Counted from the first letter of the stretch, positions 38,821-54,830 are shown. The stretch: DNA of 64,000 bases from Piliocolobus tephrosceles (GCF_002776525.5 NC_045439.1:160983485-161047484); one strand, 5' to 3'. A program made the numbers and translations. Notes: a model not told the origin generated them from the letters alone.

Positions 38821-41503
38821 GATGTTTCTAGATAGAGCAATATGCTGATGCTGATGCAATCCAACGAATAAGTGAAATTCCTTTTTTCCAGTTTGTGATT
38901 TAGAGCAAAGGCACTTGAAGATTTTGTTGTTGTTGTTGTTTAATTAGGGACTCATATTAGAGTAAAACTGCAAAGTGAAAACCCAAGCTGATAAGTCCAT
39001 GGAAAAATGGATACTTAGGCCACATTTATATATCTACAGTCAACATTTAGAGAGCCTAGATTAATAGAGCAAACAGAGTAATGGTGATTACCCTGGTAAC
39101 AAAATCTCCATTAAGCCTTGCTTGAGGAGAAAATGAAAAGCTTGAACATCTGTCAGGTTCAGCCAGAGTTCACTTAGGATCAAAAGAGTTATGTGCTCTT
39201 TTTTCCTTATAATCAAAGTTACCAGAATGAGAACAGATCACTTTGTCTGGGAGCTCTGTGGGTGAGAAACCCCACGAGGGTCCACGGAGCACCATGGAGT
39301 GACTTATGTCAGCCACACAGCCTCTCAGGGTCAAATCAAGGCCTGGCTCCTTGGAGTTTCTTCCCACACAGAACAAACCGTTGCCAGAAATCTTAATACG
39401 TCATTATACCAAATTTAGCTCTTGGTTTCAGGTTCACTTTTAAAAGGAACTTGTTAGCACATGAGTTGCATTTGATAAGCAAAGCCATCTGGCATTTTAA
39501 AAATTGCCCTTTTTGCCTTACCAGATGAAGAAAGAGTGTCCAAGAAGCTGGCAGCTATGTCAGATTTTCATTTTCCTTCTCTTCTTGGGCAGAACAGTTT
39601 AAGCCAACCACCTCCCATTGGAAGAACAGCAGCTGCAGCCCAGCATTTATGGGCGTGGTCCCCTTCCTGGCTAGCACCTGCCATCAGGTTGGTGATATTT
39701 TGCCATACTTCACAGGGGCATGGAGAGACGTACATGCACCCGCTAAAGGCAGTGCTCTGTACTGTTTCTTTTTTAAAACATATTATTTGGCAATGTGTTT
39801 TTTCACCCAACAGGATATTTGGGGGGATTTGTTCATTCCACAGAAATCTACCTTATCATGTCTATCTCATATCTGAAATTAGAGAAGCTTCTTCCAGCTT
39901 GGGTGTCAGAGCAAGAACACACCCAAGGCTGACCAGAGCTGACCTGCAGGCCACACAGGGGATGGCTGAGAAACAGGCGGTTAGTGCTGTAACATGCTGG
40001 AATCGTGGGGTTCCTCAGTATCACAGCCAAGGTGGAAAATGACAACCGAATCCTGGGAAGTCGAGTTGCTGAGTCTTCAGTCCGTTCCACAAACAGTTTG
40101 AAGAGAGATGCTTTGAACCTCCTGTCCTGGACTCTGGAGGTCCCACTCATGAACAACAGCGAAGGAAACCAAGCTCCCCAGGCGAGGGTGCTTACATCGA
40201 GTCAGTGCTATCCTTTTCAAAGTTCTAATAGATGCTTTAAAAACTGCCCTTCTCTTTACTATTTATTGATAAAGATAGAGGGAATTCATGGTGCCTTCTC
40301 TTTCCAGATTTTCTCTTCTGTTTTCCAATCTTTAAAAGACAGTTCTCACTCTGAGCTTGGGCTCAGCAAATCTGGTGTCAACCGACCAGCCCTTTCCCTG
40401 GGAGCCACTGGCAGCCAAAGCTGTGGAGTATCCCCTGGGCAGCCTCACCCTTCAGCTTCCCTCTGACTTCACGCCTCTGTAGAAAGGGCAGACTTGGCTT
40501 TACTACACCTGAGTGTCACACACATGAGATTATGGACGGTCATTGTTTACATGGCATGAATCCTAGGTAGGAGCAGGTCCTTCTGTGGTGGCGCGGCCAC
40601 GCTAGGCCACTGAGCCCATGGCTGTCTGTGGAGTGTGACGAGTGGAATGGCCAGGCTGAGAGCCACTGGTGGGGTGGGAGTGTGGAGCGAGGAATACCCT
40701 GACTCCCAAGCTCATCCTGGCCAGGTCAAGATGCATCATGGAGGCGGGCATGGTGACCCAATCCCTGCATGCTTTCCAAGTCACACACTTGTCCCCAGCC
40801 CCTTCCTGTCGGTTCTACTCTTCAATATCGGTGTCTTGCTGAGTCAGGGCCCCATCTGGAAGTACTTGCCCGGGCTCCTGATGCCTTAATGGGCAACGGC
40901 TGTTCAAACTCTTCTTCAGCGAAGCTGGGGCCAGCCACCCCTCTCAAAAAGACAACCAGTCTTCAGAACACGGAGCTGATGTCCCTTCAGAAAACCGCTG
41001 CTGCTTCTCAGGGCACTGCAGGGAGGAGGGAATGTGCCCGGCTTACTCTGGAGCCTAGGAGGTAGTGCTTATTTTGAGAGTTACAGGAACTTTCCCATTG
41101 TTCCCTGGGAAAGCTGAAGCACATAATGGCTGGTGGGCACTCCGGGCTAGGGGCCTCTGAGTTGACTCCACCTTCTCTTCTAGGGCTACAAGCATCTGCT
41201 GGGCTGGGTCTTTCTCTGGCTCCAGCCTTTATTTCCAGGCAATTGCCTCCAGCTCTTGTACTGCCCTGGCCTGCTTTTCCCGCTTGGTCTCTGTCTGTGA
41301 GGCCTCCTGCTGCCATATCCACGAGGGTTATGACCAGCGTGTCCCCATGGTCTTGAACTGCCTGCGTATAAGCATCTTTGGAAATGTGGCACTCTCATTT
41401 AACAAAGCACACCCTCCAAACGTCAGGTACCACCATGCAGTAACAGCAGCAAACATAAGCACTCACTTTTTGCATGTACTCTTCAAAAAAGTTTGCGTGG
41501 ATT
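38821..41503. other. No recognised gene; about 2.7 kb apparently unique DNA
   Basis: Contains a short (TTG)n run near 38924-38941 and several open frames of 100-168 codons (the longest 39536-40042, +). None shows a known domain, plausible splice structure or conserved motif. It is one of the larger blocks with no interspersed repeats recognised. Confidence 0.5.
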
Positions 41504-41930
<427 letters not shown>

Positions 41931-42224
41931 CACCTGGATGTGCCTTATCCAGAATCTGTGATCAACACTGTATTTAAATGCAACCTGAAGAAGGCAGCTA
42001 GTGTAGGGGTTAGTGTTAAGGAAATAAACTCAGCAGAACTGGCTAATTCCTCGATTAGAAAAGAGTGAGGGTGAGGAGGCAATGAAGAATGACCCTGAGG
42101 GCCTGGTTTAATGGAACCATCTAGCACTTGTCAGAGAGGAAGCCAATCGAAAGGCAGAGTCACAGGTGTGGGAGACAACAGGCTGAGCGTTGAGTTCTGG
42201 GGCCTGTGGGTGACTTGCAGGCTC
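41931..42224. other. No recognised feature
   Basis: Unassigned spacer. Confidence 0.4.
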
Positions 42225-42400
42225 AGCTTTGGCCTGGGAAGTCAGACCCTGCCGGCTTCTGGGCCCCAGAGTCACCCCCATCCACTTGTGATCTGGGAAA
42301 GTCATTTAACACCAGCACCCTTGTTTTCTTCTCTGTAACATGGAGATGCTGGTAACTCAGGCCTCATAAAATCACTTGATGTGAGTGAGAGAGAGCTAAG
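42225..42400 (+). repeat. MIR, sense
   Basis: Sense MIR: 'tgatctgggaaagtcattta' and 'ttcttctctgtaacatggag', then 'ctcataaaatcacttgatgt'. It is the only sense-oriented MIR recognised here. Confidence 0.7.
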
Positions 42401-42424
42401 AGTTGATGACAGTGTGGGCCTGAC

Positions 42425-42585
42425 CTCGCCTGAGCAAGCCCCATGGGGTCACAGCCGTAGCGGGCAGCAGCTTCCCAGCAGCCCTCCCCGCCATCGGGAG
42501 AATCCCCTGAGGCCACGAGGGGGGTCTCGGGGAGGCGGACGGCCCTCCAGGTGAGAACCGAGGGCACTGTGCGCTCCGGAATCCT
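42425..42585. other. CpG-dense patch (about 12 CpGs in 160 bp)
   Basis: GC-rich segment containing 'cccgccatcggg', 'ggtctcggggaggcggacgg' and 'gcgctccgga'. It also holds an ideal donor-like site, cag|gtgaga, with the junction after 42550. It is too short for a standard CpG island. No transcript evidence is available from sequence. Confidence 0.55.
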
Positions 42586-43165
42586 AGGACTCCTCTTAGG
42601 TAAGACTTTTAGATTTTACTTTGTTTTGGATAAACGGATTTTTCCAACATATGTATATATCAAAATCTCACTAACTTAACAAAATTATACTTACATAGCA
42701 AAAATAGGTTCTAATTCTCTATAGCATTGAGGGTGAATATAGTTAAGAATACTTTGTTTTCTAAAAGCTAGAAGATTTTGAATGTTCCTAACACAAAGAA
42801 ATAATACATATTTGATGTTATAGATATGCTAATTACCCCAATTTGATCTATTTTACATTCGTATAGAAATGTCACTCCATATCCCATAAATATGTGCAAT
42901 TATTATGTGTCAGCTGAAAAGAACAAATACCAATAAAATATGCAACTTGATTTTTTAAAAAAATCTTACACGCTTACTAACAGCAAAATAACTGAGTGGT
43001 AAACATCATCTCATGTCTGCCCTGGAATGTCAAGAAATCAATTCGGAAGGTAGCAAAGGGGCTTCTGTATTTCTAGGAGTGTTGACGTTACTATCTGGAC
43101 CATCCAGCTGCACTGAGAGGTGGTCCTACTGACTCAGCACGTGCTGGAATCACAGGGTTCAGGTG
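42586..43165. other. No recognised feature
   Basis: AT-rich spacer. Confidence 0.4.
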
Positions 43166-43225
43166 GGTGAGCAGCACTGATTTATTTCAGATGAAGGTGA
43201 GCAGCACTGATTTGTTTCAGATGAA
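43166..43225 (+). repeat. 30-bp tandem duplication
   Basis: Two adjacent 30-bp units (43166-43195, 43196-43225) starting 'ggtgagcagcactgattt', differing at one base. Confidence 0.97.
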
Positions 43226-44329
43226 AATAGCAACCCTCTCGAGGCCTTATTTCTATTAACATGTTCTGCTGGGACTGACCAGAGCATCTAACAGGCCACT
43301 TCACTGTTTTGTTTTAAAGATTTAGAATGGATCAGAGTCAAAGCTTGCATTCTCTGACCCTCTATCCGGTTGATGATTCTGAGTAAAAGGAGAATGGGTG
43401 TGATTGACTCAGGTCCATGGGACATAAAGCAAGACAAAAATGAGGGCCCGATGGAAAACAAGTGACAGCAATGAGCAGGAGAGCATCGTCTCTGCTGCGA
43501 AGCATGTTGTCTGTGTCTTGGGCAATGCCGGAGAAGCTATTAGACAGAAAGAGGAACTGAAAAACTGTGGCTCCCACAGTACATCCAACTGGGCTTGTTT
43601 AAGACGCACGCATCAAGTGCTGGGCTGGAGGGAAATTGGAGACTGTGTGGCCACACGCTTGCACCAACAGCCAGAATGGTGAAGCGGCCTACTGAAGCTT
43701 AGCTGTGCAGAACCAGGTTCCCAGCTCCAGATTGCTGATCCCACTTAATTCCTAGTAACCAGGATTTATCTGTATTTTGTTTAGTTTTCTTTCTGTCCTC
43801 CAGTTCAAAGCCCCCCTTCTCTGTGCAGCATCCCTAGGCCCTCTGTCCTGGAGGGGTACCTCCCCCTCTGACATGGCACTGCCATCTGTCATCTCTGCCC
43901 GGGCCAGGCTGGGCGCTTTCTTCAACCTTTTGTTGCGGCCACTTTCCTTGACTTTTTCTAGAGTGTAAAATTCTTGAGGGCAGAGGCTGCACGGTGCTCC
44001 TCTGAAAGCTAGGACTCCAAACAGGACCAGACTAGGAAGCCCTCCAGCAACACACACACTTAATCCTCACGGGAATCCTTGTCGATCACTACCCCCTGGG
44101 AGATTGAAGGGATGAGAAAACTAAGGAGCATATCCAAGGTCAAAGCCCACTTCAAAGAGAATTTGTTGAGGTCCCCAGAAAGTTAGCCGCTGCTTGCTTT
44201 TAACTCTCCTGCCTCCCTGACCACCTCTTCTCTGAGTACACAGAGTGGCTCTGAGGGAACTACAGGTGAACCCCACCTGTGCCAGCCCCTGGAACCCACC
44301 AGTCTGTTTTCTGACATAATGATTTTGCT
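43226..44329. other. Mostly unassigned; weak MIR trace at 44080-44150
   Basis: 'gggatgagaaaactaaggag' followed by 'caaggtcaaagcccac' suggests an antisense MIR remnant near 44110-44150. Otherwise nothing was recognised. Confidence 0.4.
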
Positions 44330-45579
<1,250 letters not shown>

Positions 45580-48413
45580 GGATTACCCTAGTATTAACAT
45601 CTTGGATTAGTGTGGTACTTTTGTTACAGTTGATAAGCCAATATATACATTATTTTAACTAAAGTTCATAATTTGCATTAGGATTTATTCTTTGTATTGT
45701 ATATTCTATGGGTTTTGACTAACTTACCATGATTTGTATTCACCATTACTGTATACTATAAAAGAATTTTATTGCCCTAAAAATTTCTGTGCTCTGTTTT
45801 TCTCTCCATTCCTTCCTCCAAATCCCTGGCAATGACTGAACTGTTCACTGTGTCTGTAGTTTTGCCTTTTCCAGAATATCAGGTGGTTGGAATCATGTAG
45901 TATGAAGTCTTTTCAAATTGGCTTCTTTTACTTAGCAATATGCATTTAAGTTTCCTTTATGTATTTTTACAGCTTGATGGCTCAAACTTTTATCACTGAA
46001 TAATACTTTTTACCTTTTTCACTGAATAATAATTCACTATATGGATGCACCACAGTTTATCCTCTATCCATTCACCTATTGAAGGACATCTTGGTTGCTT
46101 TCAATTTTTGGTAATTATGAATAAAACTGCTAAAATATTTTGTGTGCAGGTTTTTGTATGGACAGAAGTTTTCAACTCATTTTGGTAAATACCAAGGGCT
46201 ATAATAGCTGGATCATATGGTAAGCATATGTTTAATTTTGTAAGAAACTGCCAAACTCGCTTCCCAACTGGCTGTGTGGGAAGTGACCATTTGTATTACC
46301 AACAACAATGAATGAGAATGCCTGCTGCCCCTTATCCTTGCCAGCATTTGATGTTGTCAGTGTTTTGGATTTTAGCCATTTTAATAGATGTATAGGAATA
46401 ACTCATTGTTGCTTTAATTTACACTTTTCGAATGACATATGATGTTAAGAATCTTTTCATATGCTTATTTGTCATCTTTTCATTTTATTTGGTGAGCTGT
46501 TCATATCTTTTGCCTGTTTTCTCAAATTGGTTTGTTTTCTTATTGTTGAGTTTTAACAGTTCTTTGTATATTCTGGATGCAAGTCCTTTATCAGATCTGC
46601 AAATATTCTCTCCAAGTCTGTGGCTTCTCATTTTATTTTCTTAACAGTGTCTTTTTCTGAGCAAAAGTTTTTAATTTTACTAAAGTCCAACTCATCAACT
46701 TTTTCTTTCATGGATTGCCCTCTTGGCATTGGATCTAAAAAGTCATCACCAAATTGAAGGTGGCCTAGATTTTCTCTTACGCTGTCTTCTACAGGTTTCA
46801 TTGTTCTGTGTTTTACATTTAATCTCTGGTCTATCTTAAGTTAATTTTAGAGAAAAGTGTGAGATCTGTGTCTAAATTTTGTTGTTGTTGCTGTTGTTTG
46901 TGATGTCTATTTCTTCCAGCACCATTTGTTGAGAAGACTATCCTTTCTCTGTTGAAATGCTTTTTTGCTCCTTTGTCAAAAAAATCAGTTGTCTATATTT
47001 ATGCAAGCCTTTTCTGGGCTCTCTGTTATGTTTCATAATCTAGCCATTGTTTCATTGTCTTGATTACTGTGGCTTTATAGTCTTTAAATCAGGTAGTGTC
47101 AGTCTACTGACTGTTTTTCTCTTTCTATATTGTGTTGGCTGTTCTGGTTTTTTGCTTTTATATAAAACTTTATAATTAGTATGTGGATATCTACAAAATA
47201 ATTTGCTGGAAATGTTACTGGGATTGCATTGAATCTCTCTATTTAGTGGGGGGAAACTGACATCTTGATAATATTTCATAAACACGGAATATCATTCTGT
47301 ATATTTAAATCTTCTTTGAGTTGTTTCATCACAGTTTTACAGTTTTTCTTATATAGATTTTGCACATATTTTTATAAATCTGGTACTTTTTTGTTAGGTT
47401 TATACTTATATTTTAGTGTCAATGTAAATGATAATGTATTTTTAATTTCAAATTTCAATTGTTCATTGCTGGTATATGAGAAAGCAATTGACTTCGCATA
47501 TTAACCTTATAACTTGCAATCTTGCTTTAATCACTTAGTTTCAGGGGTTTTGTTTTTGTTGATTTTGTGAGATTTTTCTACATAGACAATCATGTTGTCT
47601 TTGAACAAAGTTTTATTTCTTCCTTTACATATACCTACCTTCCATTTCCTTTTCTTGTCTTAATGCATTAGCTAGGACTTGCAGGACTATGTTGAATAGG
47701 AGTGATTAGAGGAGACGTTCTTTCTTTTATTCTGATCTTAATAGTAAAGCATCTATATATTCTCACCATTAAGTGTGATGTTAACTGTAGAATTTTTTTA
47801 GATGTATTTTATCAATCTGAGAAAGTTCCTCAATATTTCTACTTTGTTGTTCTTGTCATGAATGGGTGTTGGATTTCCCTAAATGCATTTTCTGCATCTC
47901 TTGAGACAATCATATGACATTTTGGACTGCATACCTGGAATAAATACCACTTGGTCATGACATATAATTTGTTTTACACTTTGTTAAGTCCAACTTACTA
48001 ATATTTTGTTGAAGGTTTTTCTCTTCATTCTCTTCTAGTTCAAAATATTTTAAAATTTCTCCTGAGATTTCCTTTTGACCAAGGAGTTATTGATAAGTGT
48101 TTTTACATTTCCAAATATTTAAGAATTTTTCAGATATCTTCTGTTATTGCTTTTTATTTTATTTTATATGGTACACAGACTTTTTTATGGTTTTTATTCT
48201 TTCAGATTTATTTTTAATTTTTAAAAATATGCTTTTAATTGTTTTTGTACTGATCTGGAATATGGTATATCTTAGTGAATGTTTCGTGTTTTTCCTGCTG
48301 TTATTGGGGTTGCTTTACACATCAATTTGGTTCAGTGGGTTATGAATGTTTTTGGTCATCTAACATTACTATTTTTTGCCTGCTTGTACTGTCATAGCAA
48401 TTACTGAAAGTAA

Positions 48414-48444
48414 TTGTTGTTGAAAATTACTTTTTCAACAACAA
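48414..48444. repeat. Inverted repeat, 13-bp stem, 5-nt loop
   Basis: Left arm 48414-48426 'ttgttgttgaaaa' pairs exactly with 48432-48444 'ttttcaacaacaa'. It is flanked by a ~22-bp direct repeat around 'gaaagtaattg' (48403-48424 and 48447-48467). Confidence 0.93.
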
Positions 48445-49175
48445 ATATTGAAAGTAATTGTGTTGAAGTCTCTAACTGTAATTATAGATTTGTCTATTCC
48501 TGTTTTCAAATCTACCAGTTTTTTGCTGTATGTAACTTAAATTCTGTTGTTAAGTCATTTCATAGTTTTTCATTCTTAAAGGATAATACCAGAATATACT
48601 TATATTTCTGAGTTTTTAAATCTTTCTGCATTTTAACTGTGTTACTCCATTTTTTTCTGGTTTGCATGATTTTGGAAAATTTTCAACCATTATTTCTTCA
48701 ATTATTTCTTCTCTAAAGTCTTTTATTTCTTTCTGGATTTTCTAATTACTTATATATTAATTCACACAGCTCTTTAGTTTTGTGGATGGCTTTTCTTCCT
48801 TTTCTTTTTTTTCCTTCTTGCCTTTTAGTTTAGGCCATTTTTATTGTACTTTGTACATTTCTAAGCTCCCCAGTTCTTTGTTCAGCTGTGTTGAGTGTAA
48901 TGAAGAACCTATGGATGGCATTCTTCACATCTTAGCTGTGTTTGGTTATTTTAACTTCCCTGTATGATAGTTCCTACGTTTGTGTCATATCTGGGTTTGG
49001 TTCTGATTGCTTTGTCTCTTCAAATTATGCTTTCTCTTGCCTTTTTGTTTGTTCTACAATTTTTCTGTTGACAGATATATTTGTAATAAATTAGATATTG
49101 AGTAAATAGTTTTCCTGCTTTGAGACAAGCATGAATGGGTGTTGGATTTCCCTAAATGCATTTTTTGCATCGTCT

Positions 49176-51198
49176 TCTCCTAGGCCCACATTTAGGATGG
49201 GTTTTGCATTAGTGAACTTATAGGTCGGGCTGGGTTTGGAGTTTGTTGTTGCTGGGGTTATCCACAGGGCATACGAAAGCTCAGATTCAGCTTGTTCAAA
49301 GATGCCTGGCTTGTCTCATCACTGCGCTGGGGCCTTCCCTTTGTACCGCTTCCCAAAGAGTCTGCCTCTTACTGCTCTCTGAGTTATACCCCACTGTGGT
49401 TCTTATTCTACACCTGTCATGGTGGGTGTGGGTTGTAGGACATATATGTTCTCTCAACAATTACTGTTTTGACCTGCATACCTGTGGTGTGGTTAGTTGA
49501 TCATAAATTCCTTAAGAATTAAAGCATCTTTGATTAGAGTCTTTCTAAGTAGAAATACTTTAAGTCTACTAGGCAGAAAGGTGACATGAGTTGCTCTACA
49601 GGGATTTTTAGATTTTTTTTTTTCCCAGTTCCTAAACCCACGGACAGTTCACAAAACTAAAGTTCTCTGATTGAGGGAGATGCTTGTTTGTTTTGAAGCA
49701 TGACCCTGACTGACAGCTACACATACACATGCGACTCTATACCTTCCCCAGAAGGACTTATTGCTATCTGCCAGAGTTACTGTGCACTGGAAAGGAAAAT
49801 ATTCACATGCTAATTTCTAGATCCCCAGAAGGTCAGTGTGGTCCATGATTCAGAGTGCGTGCCATAGTTTCTAGAAGGGAAATACAGTCTTAACTTGAAT
49901 TCAACTCATACTGGCTCCTATGGTACACACACCTTGAGGTAAGTTTCTGAGCCCAGAATTTAATTGGGACTAGTTATGCTTAGTAACATGCGGAGTTCTC
50001 ACATTAGCTTCCTGGTGTGTAATGAATGTGATTTTAGTAGGAAAGACCTTTGAATGCCTTGACTCTCCAAGTTATTAACAAAGCAATACCACATTCCAGG
50101 GGAAATTTCGGAGATTAATGCCACCATAAAGCTCTTGAAAAATAAAGGTATTGTGATTCCCAGTATAGTCTATGTAACTCTCCTTTATGACGACCGCAAT
50201 AAATTGTAAAGATCTTGGAGGGTGATCAGGGACTGCTGGACAATTAATCAGATGGAGATGCTGCTCAGAATATAATATTCTAGCTGGAGTAAATCAGTGA
50301 AGTCCCTGGTCCCTGCCATTTAGCTGTTGACCTAATGTTTCCCCGCCTAAGTCTTATCAGCAAAGATAATTGTTTTATGCAGTTTGCTTGTGACAAAAGC
50401 AGCAATATACCTTTGGTATCTTAACTCCAGGCTAGCTTTGCTCTCCTATTCTCTTTTGGTGTATTGTTTTGAGGGACTCTGATTTTGCTAATTATCCACA
50501 AAACCTCACACTGATCCATTACAATAATGTCATCATACCACCTGGATCTTTAAAGTAGGAGGTAGCAAGCAGACTTGGTTAGACCCATGCATATCCCAGG
50601 CTGAGAAATAAGTCCTACAAAAGTTTGGGGGTATGACATATTAGTGAGATATCCAGGGACATATGAAAATAAGAATTAAAAACAAAAATATTTTTTAAAA
50701 ACTTTTTTTTTTTTTTTTGCTTCTTTAAAGAAAAGGAAGTGCAAAAGAATGAGGCTTCAGAAGACTCAGCAAATCAAAACATAACAGGCATCTAAATGGA
50801 AAAACTCCTCAAAACCTGTCAAGGTTAATGAGTTTTCACATAACCTGTTTATCATGGAGAAAGTAATTTTCTCACGTATTATCATATCCACAAAGACAAG
50901 ACTTATCTTCAAATATCTTCAGTTACGTTAGGGGCCAAGGTTGGAATTATTTTTGTTAGAGAATCAGCAACTGACAGGGAATTCTGATGGTTTTATTATT
51001 TCTGGTGTACATCAAGGTACAACGTATTTTTTTGAAACTCTCTGTGGAATGCTTACCCATGGGGGCCATCAGGGGAGATATCAGTTTTGCCCCAAATCGC
51101 CCACATCAGGAATTGCTTCCATCTCTGCTTTCTTGGCTTTACTAGGTTTGGAGGCTCTGGTGATAAGCGGAAATGCTTCCAGCAGAGAACAAAGTCAT
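49176..51198. other. No recognised gene; T18 run near 50703-50719
   Basis: About 2 kb with no recognised element, although the left few hundred bases could be the 5' remainder of the adjacent L1. Confidence 0.4.
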
Positions 51199-51327
51199 GG
51201 TCATGGCAGTGTGAAAGGTCATGGCGGTGTGAAAGGTCATGGCGGTGTGAAAGGTCATGGCGGTGTGAAANNNNNNNNNNGCGGTGTGAAAGGTCATGGC
51301 GGTGTGAAAGGTCATGGCGGTGTGAAA
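51199..51327 (+). repeat. 18-bp minisatellite containing assembly gap
   Basis: Unit 'ggtcatggcggtgtgaaa'. Full units start at 51199 (one change), 51217, 51235 and 51253. After the gap comes a partial unit (51281-51291), then full units at 51292 and 51310. Units are otherwise identical. 18 bp keeps frames open on both strands, so the open frames here (for example 50941-51345) are satellite artefacts. Confidence 0.97.
51271..51280. other. Assembly gap (10 N), size not literal
   Basis: The sequence resumes at position 8 of the 18-bp unit, so the missing length should be 7 plus a multiple of 18. Ten N does not fit, so this is a placeholder inside a collapsed array. Confidence 0.9.
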
Positions 51328-52475
51328 CTGAGACCACCCACTTAGGGCTTTATGTGCCGCGGGAACCACATGCAGATGAGGTGGGTGGGTGAACCGTTCA
51401 AGGTGCTGTAGCTTTCAGGTAAGTATGACTGAATCGACATCTCCTTGTTATGATCCTGTAGCTGATGGGACTCAGTCATTCCCCTGGGACAGAAGCTTGG
51501 TTTTTCGTACAGACACAGAAATACTTGATGTTGATGAAGAAAAGTGGTGGGCTATGCTGGGCCATCTGCTTTTGTCCTTCCAGACCCACCCTCCACCGTC
51601 AGCACGCGTCTGTCCCCAGGATGGGCTGGGCTTGTGGGTGGTGCAAGGAGAGAGTGGTATTACGCCACTGGACCCCTCCATGCCAGCCTCCTGGGGTGGC
51701 AGTGACTTCTTTTCTCTTCTGGAAGCACAGCTTCTTATGTCTTTCTTGTAGAACAGCAGTTTCCTTGCTGAAGTTTCCTCTTTCCAGCTGCTGGCCCTGG
51801 AAAAAGTGCCAGCACAGTTCCTCACAGTTCTTTGCTGTTTTCCATTACTGTGCCCGTGTTATTGTAAATTATCGTTGCATTTAAGCTTTTTCTTCAGTGT
51901 GCCACCTATGTCCTGTCAGGAGACTGAAACAATATCAGAATATCAGAAAATATCAGAATATGAAAATGACCGTTAACAACAATAATAACAAAACAAAAAC
52001 TTTCTGACAGCCTGGAGTTTTCTGAGCTCTCCTTCACTGGAGTTTTTCATTAAGGTTGGTTTACATATGACCTCAAACCATAGACGGACTACAGGACTAA
52101 ATAAATCAGTTAGGTTGGGTGGTTGCCCCTAAGAGCTGCACAGAGAAACTCAGATAGCTGATGGTCAATGGACTAAATGAGTTTCACTGTTTTTCTAATG
52201 CCAGCACAGACTTTTATGGGTTCCCATCTGGCTCACGGACTCAATTTTATGAGTTTTCTCTTAACCGAATGTGTGTGCTGTAGTCACTTTTGAGACTCTG
52301 GTTTTGGGAGTAACAGGCTCTAGTATTTTTTGTAAGGCAGGTAAGACAATGCCATGCCACACCGTGATCCCAAGTCTGAATGAAGAGAATACAGATCCAG
52401 AAGCAGACATAGCTGATGTATTCTATCTTCATTGTAAAATACAGTGCAGAGATGCTGGTCAGGAATGAACAATAA
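51328..52475. other. No recognised gene
   Basis: Open frames of 117-139 codons on both strands near 51389-51884 have no recognised domain. A short ATATCAGA-type repeat lies at 51931-51958. Confidence 0.4.
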
Positions 52476-52757
52476 GGCCAGGCACAGTGGCTCATGCCTA
52501 TAATCCCAGCACTTTGGGAGGCCAAGGTGGGAGGATCGTTTGAGCCCAGGAGTTTGAGAGCAGCCTGGATGGCCTCGAGAGACCTCATCTCCACCAAAAA
52601 AAAGTATAATAATTAGCCAGGTACAGTGGCATGCACCTGTAGTTCCAGTTACTAGGGAGGCTGAGGACCCAGAAGTTAGACATTTCAGCGAGCTATGATC
52701 ATGTCACTCCACTCCAGCCTGGGCAACAGAGTGAGACCCTGTCAGCAACAACAAAAA
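52476..52757 (+). mobile_element. AluJ-type element
   Basis: Sense dimeric Alu with J-type wording ('ggatcgtttgagcccaggag', 'gagctatgatcatgtcactc') and heavy divergence. Flanks 'ggaatgaacaataa' (52462-52475) and 'agaatgaataataa' to the right suggest an aged target-site duplication. Confidence 0.9.
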
Positions 52758-52770
52758 GAATGAATAATAA

Positions 52771-53185
52771 CAGAAATTTAGAAACATATTTAGTAGAGTA
52801 GAGACAATAGCAGTGTGGAAGATGCAGGATGGATCAGACTGTTTGATATGTAATACTTCTATTCTTTCTCCTTAACGGCTTAGGATAAGATAGGGTGGAA
52901 GGGGCTAGAAGTGTATTGAAAAGGAAGATTAAACAAAGCCAGGGTTAGAACCTGTAATACTACACTTCGTTAAATCAGAAAGTGAATCTTATGTAATCAC
53001 ACAAGATTTTGTTGTCTTATCTTTAGTTTTCTATGTCACAAAATATTTTTGGTATTTAGAGCAGTGTCTGATATATGGTAATTCTGAATAGCCATTTGTC
53101 TTGTGGAAGAATGATACTTCCACTTGAAATTATAGAAATGAGCTTAGCAATTCCTGTTGTGATCAGCATAGCTATGTCACATTAT
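52771..53185. other. No recognised feature
   Basis: 'gagcagtgtctgatatatgg' near 53058 hints at a sense L2 tail; otherwise unassigned. Confidence 0.35.
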
Positions 53186-53195
53186 AGAAAATATT

Positions 53196-54689
<1,494 letters not shown>

Positions 54690-54830
54690 ACTCTGCAGTA
54701 GACTCTCCTGGGAACTCTAAAAATGCTTACGCCTGGGCCCTCACTGTATCAGAATGTCTGAGGTAGGGAGAAGTCTGCCTATTTTCTCAAAGATCCCCTG
54801 GTGATTCTAATGCACATCCAGGAATAGTAC
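54690..54830 (+). repeat. MER5A-like hAT fragment
   Basis: 'agactctcctgggaactcta', 'acgcctgggccctcactgta', 'atcccctggtgattctaatg' and 'cacatccagg' follow the MER5A order. Confidence 0.7.

Noticed and set aside
39536..40042. 168-codon plus-strand frame as a gene
   Set aside because: No family resemblance, overlapping frames of similar length on the other strand, and no splice or promoter context.
51199..51327. CRISPR-like regular repeats
   Set aside because: Units are head-to-tail with no spacers, in primate DNA; this is a minisatellite.
50941..51392. 134- and 101-codon frames with repeated GHGGVK-like or RSWRCE-like peptides
   Set aside because: Produced by the 18-bp minisatellite, whose length is a multiple of three; the frame also crosses a gap of unknown size.
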